A stretch of DNA of 64,000 bases from Ferrovibrio sp. MS7 (GCF_038404985.1 NZ_JBBKBA010000003.1:405347-469346), one strand, 5' to 3'. Counted from the first letter of the stretch, positions 38,324-46,986 are shown. A program made the numbers and translations. Notes: generated from the letters alone by a model not told the origin.

Positions 38324-38350
38324 CTTACTGTGTCTGGCTTACTGTGTCTG
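38324..38350. repeat. 14-bp tandem duplication at the cutA stop
   Basis: CTTACTGTGTCTG occurs at 38324-38336 and again at 38338-38350. The second copy holds the cutA stop (38339-38341) and last codons; the first, just downstream, would encode the same Gln-Thr-Gln-stop again. It looks like a small slippage duplication. Confidence 0.8.
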
Positions 38351-38665
38351 CTCCGCCAGCCAGGCGCGGTAATCCGGGTTGCCGCCCGGCAGCACCGGCA
38401 GCGGCAGCACGCACGGCACGGTGTAAGAATGGGCCGCCTTGATCGCCGCGGTGGCAGCCTCCACCAGATTTGCCTGAGTCTTGAAGATCAGCACGATTTC
38501 ATCGGCTTTTTCCAGCTTGCCCTGCCACCAATAGACCGAGCGCATGCCGGGCAGGATATTGGCGCAGGCGGCCAGCCGCTGCCCGACAACGGCCTCGGCA
38601 AGCGTCTCCGCCTCCGTCAGGGTCGGACAGGTGACATATAAAAAAACAATATCCGCTTCAGCCAT
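38339..38665 (-). CDS. cutA: Divalent-cation tolerance protein CutA
   Basis: A 108-residue small trimeric CutA1 protein. Conserved segments are 'ADIVFLYVTCPTLTEAETLA', 'LAACANILPGMRSVYWWQGK' and 'IVLIFKTQANLVEA'. The family is linked to copper and divalent-metal tolerance, with an unsettled mechanism. It begins inside the last codons of ctaA (8-base overlap), so it is translated from the same message; an in-frame ATG at 38683 is also possible. Confidence 0.9.
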   Translation of the reverse strand: MAEADIVFLYVTCPTLTEAETLAEAVVGQRLAACANILPGMRSVYWWQGKLEKADEIVLIFKTQANLVEAATAAIKAAHSYTVPCVLPLPVLPGGNPDYRAWLAEQTQ

Positions 38666-39659
38666 GGCGGCGTGCCTTGCCATGCCACAGCATGATGCCG
38701 CCCATCAGCACCAGCAGGGCGCCGAACTGGTGCAGCGCCCCCAGCGAAACCGGCACATGCGCCAGCAGCGTGGCAATGCCCAAGCAGACCTGCAGAAGCA
38801 CCATGCCGAGCAGCATATGACGGGCGCCATTGCTCACCCGGCCGGCATAGCGGACCCAGATCAGGATGGCAAAAGCGAGCACGGCATAGGCCAGCATGCG
38901 ATGCTGGAACTGCACGGTGAGTGCATTCTCGAAGATGTTGTGCCACAGCGGCGTCATGATGCCGAGACCATCGGGAATGAACTTGCCTTCCATCAGCGGC
39001 CAGGTGTTATGCGCCAGGCCGGCATTCATGCCGGCGACCAGGCCACCGGAAAGAATCTGAAGATAGACCAGCGCAACAAACAGGATCGCCAGGCCGCCAC
39101 CGGCCGGGCTCTGCATGCGCGAGCCGCGCGCCATCGAGAGCACGCCCCAGAGCAGGTAAGCAAAGATCAGGAAGGCCAGACCGAGATGCATGGTGAGGCG
39201 GTAATGGCTGACATCGGGATGATCGATCAGGCCGCTGGCGACCATGAACCAGCCAACGCCGCCCTGGGCGCCGCCGAGCAGCAGCATCAGCACCAGATGC
39301 AGATGCATGCCGGCCGGAATCTGGCGCCGGATCCAGAACCACAGCAGCGGCAGCGCGAAGGCAACGCCGATCAGGCGGCCGAGCAGGCGATGGATATATT
39401 CAAACCAGTAGATTTCCTTGAAGCCGGCGAGATCCATGCCGAGGTTGATCTTCTGGTATTCCGGGAATTGCTTGTACTTCTCGAACTCGGCCATCCAGGC
39501 GGCTTCGGAAAGCGGCGGCAGCCAGCCGGTGACCGGCCGCCATTCCACCATGGAGAGGCCGGAATTGGTCAGCCGCGTCAGGCCACCAATCACCACCATC
39601 AGGGCGACAAGCCCCGCGACGATAGCCAGCCAGCGTGCCAGATGCTTTTGTGTCGTCAT
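38658..39659 (-). CDS. ctaA: Heme A synthase (COX15/CtaA)
   Basis: A 333-residue membrane enzyme oxidising heme O to heme A for cytochrome aa3-type oxidases. It has eight predicted helices. The conserved 'GGLTRLTNSGLSMVEWRPVTG' follows the first helix and contains the Glu conserved in the family. Heme-binding His residues occur in 'EYIHRLLGR', 'TMHLGLAF', 'FQHRMLAY' and 'ALHQFGALL'. The start at 39659 has the ribosome-binding site GAGGGA; earlier in-frame ATGs overlap the upstream ligase gene. The gene starts 5 bases after the ligase stop. Confidence 0.93.
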   Translation of the reverse strand: MTTQKHLARWLAIVAGLVALMVVIGGLTRLTNSGLSMVEWRPVTGWLPPLSEAAWMAEFEKYKQFPEYQKINLGMDLAGFKEIYWFEYIHRLLGRLIGVAFALPLLWFWIRRQIPAGMHLHLVLMLLLGGAQGGVGWFMVASGLIDHPDVSHYRLTMHLGLAFLIFAYLLWGVLSMARGSRMQSPAGGGLAILFVALVYLQILSGGLVAGMNAGLAHNTWPLMEGKFIPDGLGIMTPLWHNIFENALTVQFQHRMLAYAVLAFAILIWVRYAGRVSNGARHMLLGMVLLQVCLGIATLLAHVPVSLGALHQFGALLVLMGGIMLWHGKARRHG

Positions 39660-39664
39660 ATCCC

Positions 39665-41281
39665 TCACCGCTTCTTGCGCGCCCGCAGGTCGATGATGCC
39701 AGGGCGCTGCCTGGGATCCTCGCCAGGGCGGAAAATCTGCGTCTTCTGTACCTTCTGGGTGCCGGTAGTCGGCAATGCGTCGACAAACAGCAGCCAGCCT
39801 GGCGCCTTGAAATAGGCCAGCCTTTCGTTGCACCAGGCAAAAAGCTGTTCTGCCAGGGCCTCGTTGGCCTTGGTTCCGGGCATCGCCACGATGCAGGCCA
39901 ACACCTCTTCCTCGCGGATTTCATCCGGCACCGCCAGCACCGCCACCTGTGCCACGGCGTCATGCGCCTGCAGCACCGCCTCGATCTCGGCGGCGGCGAT
40001 ATTCTCACCCGCGCGACGGATGATATTCTTCATGCGGTCGACGAAATACAGCATCCCGTCATCGCCCATGCGCACCGCATCGCCGGTATGGAACCAGCCG
40101 CCCTTCCAGGCTTCCTCGGTGGCCTCAGGGTTCTTGAGATAGCCGCCATAGAAGCCACGGCGCGGGTCGGCGGCTGAATGGCGCACCAGCAACTGGCCTT
40201 CCTCGCCGCGTGGCACTTCCACATCATTGGCATCCACCACCTTGGCTTCCAGGCCGGCGACCGGCTTGCCGAAGGCGCGCGTGTCGATGCGGCGCGGCTC
40301 GAAATTATCGGCCAGGATGCGCCCGGTCTCGGTCATGCCCCAGACCTCGACCAGTGGGAAGCCAAAGCGATCCTCGAACGGCTTGTGCAACAAAGGCTCG
40401 ACCCCGGCACCAAGGCCAAAGCGGACACAATGCTGGCGCTCAATATCGCTCTGTGGCTGGTTCAGCAGCAAGGGCGGCACCACGCCGAGGTAATGGATGA
40501 CGGTGGCGCGGGTCTGCACCACTTCGGGCCACCAGCGGGTCGGGCTGAAACGCTCCGGCAGGATCAGGCAATTACCGGTGAGGATGGCACAGGTCACCGT
40601 GATCGCCAGATGGTTCATGTGGAACAGCGGCAACGGATTATAGAAACGCTCCTCGCCTAGCCGCAGGCTCATCACGCCGCCGATATCGCGATACCAGGCG
40701 CCGGCATTGAGAAAATAATAGTTGGTCAGCACGCAGCCCTTGGGCCGCCCGGTGGTGCCGGAGGTATAGAGCAAACCGGCTTCGGTCTGCTGGCCAGGCA
40801 CGCCTTCGCCCGGCGGCGTCGCCGGCTTCGGCAGTTTGGCCGGCATCTTCAGGCCGTTCACCACCGGCAGCGGCTTCTCAGGACGGTCGGCGGCAACCCG
40901 CTCCAGATCGGCGATGCGGCCCGGCAGCACCACGGCAAGATCGGCTTCCGAATGCTGCATCTGGTAGAGCATTTCGTCATGCCGGTAATCCGGATTGACC
41001 GGCACGATGCCGACGCCGAGTGCATTCAATGCCAGATAATGGAAAAAGAATTCCGGCCGCATCTCCAGCAGCAAGGCCACGCGATGCCCCAACCCGTAGC
41101 CCGCTGCCTTGTACAGCGCCTTCATCGCCTCCACATGCACGCTCACTTCGGCGAAGGTCAGCTCGACGCCCTGCGGCCAGTAATCGCGGTCAGCGCGCGC
41201 CGCCAGGCAGAGGAAGGCATGGCCGGGATGCGTCTTGATGGTGGCGGCGAAGGCTTCATGGACCGAAGCGGGCAAACTCAT
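39665..41281 (-). CDS. AMP-forming acyl-CoA synthetase
   Basis: A 538-residue adenylate-forming ligase. The P-loop-like motif 'LLYTSGTTGRPKGCVLTNYY' is near residue 172. 'VEVWGMTETGR' (A5 motif), 'GWFHTGDAVRMGDDGMLYFVDR' (A7) and 'RRAGENIAAAEIE' (A8, in place of the usual 'SGGENI') follow, and the catalytic Lys region is 'TGTQKVQKTQI' near 515. It activates a carboxylic acid with ATP and CoA; the substrate is unknown and a carnitine- or crotonobetaine-CoA ligase-like role is possible. The start at 41281 has an AGAGGAA ribosome-binding site. It heads the ligase-ctaA-cutA run. Confidence 0.86.
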   Translation of the reverse strand: MSLPASVHEAFAATIKTHPGHAFLCLAARADRDYWPQGVELTFAEVSVHVEAMKALYKAAGYGLGHRVALLLEMRPEFFFHYLALNALGVGIVPVNPDYRHDEMLYQMQHSEADLAVVLPGRIADLERVAADRPEKPLPVVNGLKMPAKLPKPATPPGEGVPGQQTEAGLLYTSGTTGRPKGCVLTNYYFLNAGAWYRDIGGVMSLRLGEERFYNPLPLFHMNHLAITVTCAILTGNCLILPERFSPTRWWPEVVQTRATVIHYLGVVPPLLLNQPQSDIERQHCVRFGLGAGVEPLLHKPFEDRFGFPLVEVWGMTETGRILADNFEPRRIDTRAFGKPVAGLEAKVVDANDVEVPRGEEGQLLVRHSAADPRRGFYGGYLKNPEATEEAWKGGWFHTGDAVRMGDDGMLYFVDRMKNIIRRAGENIAAAEIEAVLQAHDAVAQVAVLAVPDEIREEEVLACIVAMPGTKANEALAEQLFAWCNERLAYFKAPGWLLFVDALPTTGTQKVQKTQIFRPGEDPRQRPGIIDLRARKKR

Positions 41282-41312
41282 CGGGCGGTTCCTCTGCTTT
41301 TCTTGTTTTTGT

Positions 41313-42113
41313 CTAGCGCAGGAACAATAGCACAAGCATGCCCGCGCCCAAGAGGATGCGGTAATAGGCGAAGGGCGCGAAGCCGTAGCGGTTGATGAAG
41401 CCGATCACCGCCCGCACCACCAGCAGCGCGCTGGCGAAGGCGACCAGGAAACCCAGCCCGATGACGCCGCCATCCTTGAGGCTGAGCCCCTGCCAGTTCT
41501 TCATCAGGTCGTAGGCGGTGGCGGCGGCCATGGTCGGCATGGCGAGGAAGAAACTGAATTCGGCGGCGGCGGCGCGCTGCACGCCAAGCAGCCGCGCACC
41601 GATGATGGTGGCGCCCGAACGCGATACGCCAGGGATCATCGCCAGACACTGGATGAAGCCGATCTTCAGCGACAGGCGGAAACGGAAATCATCGACGCTG
41701 GCGATTTCGCCCTCGCCAGCAAACCGCTCCACCGCCAGGATGATAAAGCCGCCAACAATCAGCGCCACCGAAACGACCCAAGGGTTGAACAGCACGCCCT
41801 TGATAAAGCCATGGGCGAAGAAGCCGATCACCATGGCCGGCAGGAAGGCGAAGAGCAGGTTCACCGTGAAGCGGTTAGCGCGGTCGTCTCTCCCCAAGCC
41901 GCGCAGCGTGTCATAGAGCCGGCGCCAGTAGACCAGACAGACCGCCAGGATGGCGCCCAACTGGATGGCAATCTCGAACACCTTGCCGGGCGGCCCTTCG
42001 AAACCGAGCAGGTCACCGAGCAGGATCAGATGGCCGGTGGAGGAAACCGGGATGAACTCAGTGAGCCCTTCCACCAGGCCCAGCAGCAGCACCTTGAGAT
42101 AGAGGCTGTCCAT
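41313..42113 (-). CDS. uppP: Undecaprenyl-diphosphatase UppP (BacA)
   Basis: A 266-residue membrane phosphatase that recycles undecaprenyl diphosphate for cell-wall synthesis and gives bacitracin tolerance. Both catalytic motifs are intact: 'GLVEGLTEFIPVSSTGHLIL' (about 12-31) and 'MIPGVSRSGATI' (about 159-170). The length agrees with the family. The start at 42113 begins at the conserved first helix; upstream in-frame codons to 42611 overlap an opposing gene and are not credible. It is read alone, 31 bp before the ligase gene. Confidence 0.94.
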   Translation of the reverse strand: MDSLYLKVLLLGLVEGLTEFIPVSSTGHLILLGDLLGFEGPPGKVFEIAIQLGAILAVCLVYWRRLYDTLRGLGRDDRANRFTVNLLFAFLPAMVIGFFAHGFIKGVLFNPWVVSVALIVGGFIILAVERFAGEGEIASVDDFRFRLSLKIGFIQCLAMIPGVSRSGATIIGARLLGVQRAAAAEFSFFLAMPTMAAATAYDLMKNWQGLSLKDGGVIGLGFLVAFASALLVVRAVIGFINRYGFAPFAYYRILLGAGMLVLLFLR

Positions 42114-42326
42114 GATCCGTCCACACCCTGATTCCGGACCGCCATTCAGCCAGATTCGGCAGCTTTCGTCGCCTGCTCCGGCGCGCGACACGCGGTCGCG
42201 GCGACGGGAACATAAAAAGAACTTTACTGCGTCAAGCGATGCTGTCTTGCCCCGCAAGGCGTGATTCACTATGAAGGCCACGGCAACCCCTGGCATAGTG
42301 GATAAGGCCGGGTCAGGAGAGATGGA

Positions 42327-42743
42327 ATGTTTGGCTTTCTGTTCGGGAAGAAAAAGAAAAGCGCCAGCGGCCAGCCGCTGATCCCGATGGAGCATGAGAT
42401 TTCCATGACCGTGATCGGCGAGAAGTCGGTCACCATCGTCAAGGCGCCCTTTGCGGCAACCCAGACCGACGATATCGCCCGCGTTGCCATGCGCTACTAC
42501 CTGCGCGCTTTCCCCAACACCACGCCGGTGATGGTGACCTTCGACCCGATGGACCCGGATCAGCGCGCCATCTTCATCGGCCCGCGCGATTTCACTCAAG
42601 TTTTGCAGCAATACCAGATCGGCGATTTCAAGTTCGCCACCGTACGGGTCGACGTACCCTTCATCCCGTGGTTCCTGAAGCCCGACACCGAAAAGAAGGA
42701 CGGCGAAGGCGACGCCGCCGAGGGCGAAAAGAAGGCCGATTAG
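42327..42743 (+). CDS. Small hypothetical protein with basic start and acidic tail
   Basis: A 138-residue soluble protein of unknown function. It begins 'MFGFLFGKKKKS', which could bind the membrane surface. A compact alpha/beta domain follows ('ISMTVIGEKSVTIVKAPF', then 'DDIARVAMRYYLRAFP') and it ends in a Lys/Glu/Asp-rich tail. The ribosome-binding site AGGAGA is 7 bases upstream. Its last 4 bases overlap the convergent short ThrRS gene. Codon use matches the genome, so it is a resident gene. Confidence 0.7.
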   Translation: MFGFLFGKKKKSASGQPLIPMEHEISMTVIGEKSVTIVKAPFAATQTDDIARVAMRYYLRAFPNTTPVMVTFDPMDPDQRAIFIGPRDFTQVLQQYQIGDFKFATVRVDVPFIPWFLKPDTEKKDGEGDAAEGEKKAD

Positions 42744-43927
42744 CCCCCGCCCATGGTTCCAAGCCGGGCAACCGCAGCCGCCCGGCTCATCACGCTCACG
42801 GCGCCATCCGCTTCGCGCCAGGCCACCTCGCCTTGCTGCATTTCCGCCGCGCCTACCACCAGCAGCACCGGGATATGCTGGGCATGGGCATCATGCAGCT
42901 TCTGACTCAGGCGCTCGGGCCGCAGATCCGCAACGGCACGAAAACCCGCTTCCTCCAGTGCCGCCGCCACCTCATCCGCATACTCGGCCTGATCCGGCTT
43001 GATACTGGCCACCAGCACCTGCTCCGGCGCCAGCCAGAAGGGCAGCTTGCCTTCGTAATGCTCCAGCAGCATGCCGATAAAGCGCTCCATGCTGCCAAGC
43101 ACGGCGTGATGGATCATCACCGGGCGGCGGCGCTGATTGTCGCTGTCGACATACTCAACATCCAGCCGCTCGGGCAGCACGAAATCGAGCTGCACCGTAC
43201 CGCATTGCCAATCGCGGCCGCGCGCATCCCGCAGGATGAAATCCAGCTTCGGGCCATAGAAGGCGCCCTCGCCCGGCTGCTCGATGCAGTTCAGCCCTGC
43301 CGAGCGCGCGGCTTCAGCCAGCGCCGCCTCGGCACGATCCCATAGCGCATCGTCACCGGCGCGGCTCTGGGGCCGCGTCGAGAAACCGACGCGGAAATCG
43401 GGAAAGCCGAAATCGCCGTAGACCTGGCACAGCATGCGGGCGAAATTCGCCACCTCCTGCACGATCTGATCCTCGCGGCAGAAGATATGTGCATCATCCT
43501 GCACAAAGGCGCGCGTGCGCATCAGGCCCTGCAAGGCGCCGGATGGCTCGTTGCGGTGGCAGGCACCGAATTCGGCGAAGCGCAGCGGCAATTCACGGAA
43601 GGATCGCACCCGCTTGCGGAAAACCTGCACATGGCAGGGACAACTCATCGGCTTGAGCGCGAAAGGCCGGTGGCCATCATCCAGCGCGAACATGTTGTCG
43701 CCGAACTTCTCCCAATGGCCGCTCTGTTCCCAGAGCGAGCGCGCCAGCATTTGCGGCGTGCGGATTTCGCGGAAACCCGCCTGGCGCATGCGGCGACGGA
43801 TATATTCCTCGATCACGCGATAGAGCGCGAAGCCGCGCGGATGCCAGAAGATCATGCCGGGCCCTTCCTCCTGCTGGTGGAAGAGATCAAGGCGGTTGCC
43901 GATAGCACGGTGGTCGTTGTGGTCCAT
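42740..43927 (-). CDS. Short threonyl-tRNA synthetase paralogue lacking TGS and editing domains
   Basis: A 395-residue class II synthetase with only the catalytic core (1-290) and the anticodon-binding domain (about 295-390); full ThrRS is about 640 residues. The catalytic zinc ligands are intact: Cys96 in 'KPMSCPCH', His147 in 'QDDAHIFC' and His273 in 'VMIHHAVLGSMERF'. Motif 2 'HRNEPSGALQGLMRTRAF' is complete, so it should charge tRNA-Thr but not proofread serine. The start at 43927 has GGAG 6 bases upstream; an ATG at 43939 overlaps that site. The upstream region encodes a Thr-rich leader peptide and an attenuator. It is unknown whether a full-length thrS exists elsewhere. Confidence 0.88.
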   Translation of the reverse strand: MDHNDHRAIGNRLDLFHQQEEGPGMIFWHPRGFALYRVIEEYIRRRMRQAGFREIRTPQMLARSLWEQSGHWEKFGDNMFALDDGHRPFALKPMSCPCHVQVFRKRVRSFRELPLRFAEFGACHRNEPSGALQGLMRTRAFVQDDAHIFCREDQIVQEVANFARMLCQVYGDFGFPDFRVGFSTRPQSRAGDDALWDRAEAALAEAARSAGLNCIEQPGEGAFYGPKLDFILRDARGRDWQCGTVQLDFVLPERLDVEYVDSDNQRRRPVMIHHAVLGSMERFIGMLLEHYEGKLPFWLAPEQVLVASIKPDQAEYADEVAAALEEAGFRAVADLRPERLSQKLHDAHAQHIPVLLVVGAAEMQQGEVAWREADGAVSVMSRAAAVARLGTMGGG

Positions 43928-43976
43928 GGGTGTCTCCATTCGTGAAATGCCGGGACGGAGACCCCGAACAAAACCA

Positions 43977-44002
43977 AGGCCCCGTCGTTGCCGGCGGGGC
44001 CT
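43977..44002 (-). terminator. Attenuator terminator before the short ThrRS gene
   Basis: On the minus strand AGGCCCCG (44002-43995), a 10-base loop and CGGGGCCT (43984-43977) form an 8-bp stem followed by TGGTTTTGTT. It lies between the stop of the Thr-rich leader peptide (44027) and the ThrRS start (43927), as expected for a transcription attenuator. The loop side holds CCGCC, which can pair with GGCGG inside the leader ORF (44059-44055) and would break the terminator. Confidence 0.75.
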
Positions 44003-44026
44003 GTGGGTTGGTTTATGCGGCGTGTA

Positions 44027-44113
44027 TCAGGCGCGCAAGCGACCAGTCCCCAGTCCGCCAAAGCGGATAGTGGTGGTGGTGGTCGCGGTGGTGTTGCGGC
44101 GTGAATGCAGCAT
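44027..44113 (-). CDS. Threonine-rich leader peptide (attenuator) of the short ThrRS gene
   Basis: A 28-codon ORF on the minus strand beginning 'MLHSRRNTTATTTTTIRF' and ending 'RLRA'. Threonine is at residues 8, 9, 11-15 and 23, with Ile at 16, resembling the ThrL peptide of E. coli. TTGACG (44150-44145), a 17-bp spacer and TAAAAC (44127-44122) form a promoter that would start within a few bases of the ATG, which explains the missing ribosome-binding site. After the Thr run lies the hairpin TCCGC-TTTG-GCGGA (44067-44054). GCGACCA (44086-44080) can also pair with TGGTCGC (44045-44039). Stalling for lack of Thr-tRNA would free GGCGG to disrupt the terminator. The fold is inferred by eye. Confidence 0.8.
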   Translation of the reverse strand: MLHSRRNTTATTTTTIRFGGLGTGRLRA

Positions 44114-44121
44114 GGCGCGGG

Positions 44122-44150
44122 GTTTTACGCGCGGTTTCTGAAGCCGTCAA
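44122..44150 (-). promoter_or_regulatory. Promoter of the Thr leader - short ThrRS unit
   Basis: On the minus strand TTGACG (44150-44145), a 17-bp spacer, then TAAAAC (44127-44122). It starts right after the stop of the upstream serine hydrolase gene (44153). The predicted transcription start is near 44115, two bases before the leader-peptide ATG. Confidence 0.6.
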
Positions 44151-44152
44151 GC

Positions 44153-45289
44153 TTAATTATAAACCGCGCGCTCGAAAGCGTAGAAGGCATCCAGCACATG
44201 CGGATCGGGGAATGGCAGCAATTGCGCCATCACCGCGCCGGCAATGCCACGGGTGCGGTCAACCCAGAAATAGCAATTGCTGCGGCCACCCCAGGTGCCG
44301 CTATAGGCGGCACGGCCTTCCGCTGTTGGCTCCGGATTCACCGCTACGCCATAGCCCCATTTCCAGCGCCGGCCGGGGAAGTAGCGCCGCTCGCCACTGC
44401 TCGGCGAAGCACCAGCCGGGAAACCATTGGCGTCAATTTCACCGATGCGGTTGGAGAACATCAACTCGATTGTCTCGGGTTTCAGCACACCCAGGCCGCC
44501 CCGCAGGAACAGTCCGAGGAAGCGCACATAATCCGGCATGGTGCCATAGAGGCCACCGCTGCCCATGAAGAATTCCGGTTTCTGCGGCACCTCATGCTCC
44601 ATCACCTCAAGGCTGCCATCGGGTTGGCGATGATGCATCTGCGCCAGACGCTGGCGTTGATCGGGGCGCAACAAGAAATTGATATCCTCGACACCTAAGG
44701 GGGCGAAGATATGGTCGCGGAAATACCGCTCCAGCGATTTGCCGCTCGCCCGCTCCACCATCAATCCGACATAGTCGGTGCTCATGCCGTATTCATATTT
44801 TTTGCCGGGATCGAACAACATCGGCAGGTCCAGTGCCTTCAGCAGACTGGTGCCAATGCGTGGAATGCCGTTTGCCTTGGCGTAATCGAACAGCGCCTTG
44901 TTCCAGGTGTCGTAGGAAAAGCCGGAAGTATGGGTGAGCAGATGGTGCAGCGTGATCGGGGCGGCAACGGGTCGCAGGATCGGCTGCTTATCGGCATCAA
45001 AACCTGTCAGCACCTGGCGGGGCGGCAATTCCGGCAGGATTTCCTGCACGCTGCTGTCCAGCGACAGCCTGCCCTGCTCCACAAGCTGCATCGCGGCTGT
45101 TGTCGTGACCAGCTTGGTCATCGAGGCGATCCAGCCCACCGTGTCGGGTGTCATCGCCACGCCGCTCTCGATACTGCGCAGGCCCAACGCCCCTTCGGCG
45201 AAGCGGCCTTCGGCGTCGGTCAGGGCATAGCTGATGCCGGGGATACGGTCATTGGCGATAAAGGGCCGTAGGGCACCATCAAGATCCAT
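44153..45289 (-). CDS. Serine hydrolase, beta-lactamase family
   Basis: A 378-residue protein of the class C beta-lactamase/esterase family. The nucleophile motif is 'ASMTKLVTT' (S-x-x-K) near residue 57, and 'YGMSTDYVG' near 180 is in the place of the second motif. 'YSGTWGGRSNCYFWVD' near the end corresponds to the third motif. There is no signal peptide, so it is a probable cytoplasmic esterase. The start at 45289 is preferred over a GTG at 45316. It is divergent from the acyl-CoA ligase at 45430. Confidence 0.83.
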   Translation of the reverse strand: MDLDGALRPFIANDRIPGISYALTDAEGRFAEGALGLRSIESGVAMTPDTVGWIASMTKLVTTTAAMQLVEQGRLSLDSSVQEILPELPPRQVLTGFDADKQPILRPVAAPITLHHLLTHTSGFSYDTWNKALFDYAKANGIPRIGTSLLKALDLPMLFDPGKKYEYGMSTDYVGLMVERASGKSLERYFRDHIFAPLGVEDINFLLRPDQRQRLAQMHHRQPDGSLEVMEHEVPQKPEFFMGSGGLYGTMPDYVRFLGLFLRGGLGVLKPETIELMFSNRIGEIDANGFPAGASPSSGERRYFPGRRWKWGYGVAVNPEPTAEGRAAYSGTWGGRSNCYFWVDRTRGIAGAVMAQLLPFPDPHVLDAFYAFERAVYN

Positions 45290-45429
45290 CACATTTGCTC
45301 GCGCTGAAAAAACCACACAAGTGTAGCCGCTGCCCCAAGTCAGGCAAGCCCGCTGCGGTTTCTCTGGCCCTGGCTGGTACCCTGCTGCTAGTCTCCAGCC
45401 CCAAGGGGAGAGAAACAGGGACCTGTGCC

Positions 45430-46980
45430 ATGCTGCATCCGTCGTTCCACGCGGCGACGCATCCGGGGAAGCCGGCCTATATCATGGCCGGCAGCGGCGC
45501 CACGTTGAGCTATGCCGAGCTTGACCGGCGCTCCAACCAGGGCGCGCAGCTTTTGCGCTGGCTGGGACTGAAGCCGCAGGATCATATCGCCCTGCTGGTG
45601 GAAAACAGCTTCGCCTTCCTGGAAATCTGCTGGTCGGCACAGCGCAGCGGCATCTACTACACCGCGATCAGCACACATCTGACGCCGGCCGAGATCGGCT
45701 ATATCGTCAAGGATTGCGGCGCCAAGGCTTTCGTTGCCTCGGCCAAGCTGGCGGAACAGGCCAAGGCGGTGCGGGCGATGCTCGGCGATGACATCGCCTG
45801 CTTCGCCTGCAATGGCACGCTGCCCAGCTTTCAATCCTGGGAAGCCGCCCTCGAAACCCAACCCGCCGAGCCGATCCCGGATCAGGTGGTGGGGCTGGAC
45901 ATGCTCTATTCATCGGGCACCACCGGACGGCCCAAGGGCGTCAAGCCGGTATTCACCGGCGAAAAGATCGGCTGGGTCAATCCCTTCCTGCATCGCCTGG
46001 TGCATGGCCTGTGCGGCATGGATGGCAACAGCATCTATCTCTCCCCTGCTCCGCTCTATCATGCCGCGCCGTTGCGCTATTCCATGATGTGCGTGGCGCT
46101 GGGCGGCACCGTGGTGGTGATGGAAAAGTTCGAGCCGGAGCTTTTCCTGAAATTAGTCGGGCAATACCGCGCCACCCATACCCAGCTTGTGCCGACCATG
46201 TTCGTGCGCATGCTGAAACTGCCCGAGGCCGAACGACAGCGTTACGATGTCTCATCCCTGAAAGCCGCGATCCATGCCGCCGCGCCCTGCCCGGTGGATA
46301 TCAAGCAGCAGATGATCGATTGGTGGGGTCCGATCCTGATCGAGTATTACGCCGGCACCGAGGGCAATGGCGTCACCCTGATCACCTCGGCGGAATGGCT
46401 GAGCCATCGCGGCAGCGTCGGCCGTGCGGCGGTGGCCGAAATCAAGATCGTGAGCGAAGAAGGCGCGCTGCTGCCCACCGGCCAGATCGGCACGGTGTAT
46501 TTCGCCGGCGGGCCGCCGTTCTCATACCACAACGATGCCGACAAGACGCGCGGCGCCTACAATGCCGAAGGCTGGTCGACGCTCGGCGATGTCGGCTTCC
46601 TGGATGATGACGGCTATCTCTACCTCACCGACCGAAAGGCTTACATGATCATTTCCGGCGGCGTGAACATCTATCCGCAGGAAGCCGAGAATGTGCTGAT
46701 CAACCATCCGGCGGTGGCCGATGTGGCAGTGTTCGGCGTGCCGGACCCAGAGATGGGCGAGCAGGTGAAAGCCGTGGTGCAGCTACAGGATCACCGCAAG
46801 GCCGGCCAGGACATGGAGCGCGAGCTGATCGCCTATTGCCGCCAGCATCTCTCCGGCGTGAAATGTCCGCGCAGCATCGATTTCGATGCGGAACTGCCGC
46901 GCACGCCGACCGGCAAGCTGGTGAAGCGCTTGCTGGTGGACCGCTACAAGGCGGCGGCGATAAAGGCCGCCGCCCTGTAA
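45430..46980 (+). CDS. AMP-forming acyl-CoA synthetase (long-chain/aryl type)
   Basis: A 516-residue adenylate-forming ligase. 'LYSSGTTGRPKGVKP' near residue 157 is the phosphate-binding motif, 'YYAGTEGNG' is the A5 motif, and 'LTDRKAYMIISGGVNIYPQEAE' spans A7-A8. The Lys region 'PRTPTGKLVKRLL' near residue 496 completes the active site. The ligase family is clear but the acid is unknown. Its start is placed at the conserved 'MLHPSFHA', after a long in-frame stretch with no ribosome-binding site. It ends 6 bp from the convergent parC. Confidence 0.86.
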   Translation: MLHPSFHAATHPGKPAYIMAGSGATLSYAELDRRSNQGAQLLRWLGLKPQDHIALLVENSFAFLEICWSAQRSGIYYTAISTHLTPAEIGYIVKDCGAKAFVASAKLAEQAKAVRAMLGDDIACFACNGTLPSFQSWEAALETQPAEPIPDQVVGLDMLYSSGTTGRPKGVKPVFTGEKIGWVNPFLHRLVHGLCGMDGNSIYLSPAPLYHAAPLRYSMMCVALGGTVVVMEKFEPELFLKLVGQYRATHTQLVPTMFVRMLKLPEAERQRYDVSSLKAAIHAAAPCPVDIKQQMIDWWGPILIEYYAGTEGNGVTLITSAEWLSHRGSVGRAAVAEIKIVSEEGALLPTGQIGTVYFAGGPPFSYHNDADKTRGAYNAEGWSTLGDVGFLDDDGYLYLTDRKAYMIISGGVNIYPQEAENVLINHPAVADVAVFGVPDPEMGEQVKAVVQLQDHRKAGQDMERELIAYCRQHLSGVKCPRSIDFDAELPRTPTGKLVKRLLVDRYKAAAIKAAAL

Positions 46981-46986
46981 TTCGGC

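Noticed and set aside
42740..43927. A degenerate ThrRS pseudogene
   Set aside because: The frame is intact, all zinc ligands and class II motifs are kept, codon use matches the genome and it has a dedicated leader. It is a short paralogue rather than a broken gene.
43928..44150. A T-box riboswitch before the ThrRS gene
   Set aside because: No T-box consensus or specifier-loop arrangement is seen. The Thr-rich reading frame and overlapping hairpins fit ribosome-mediated attenuation instead.
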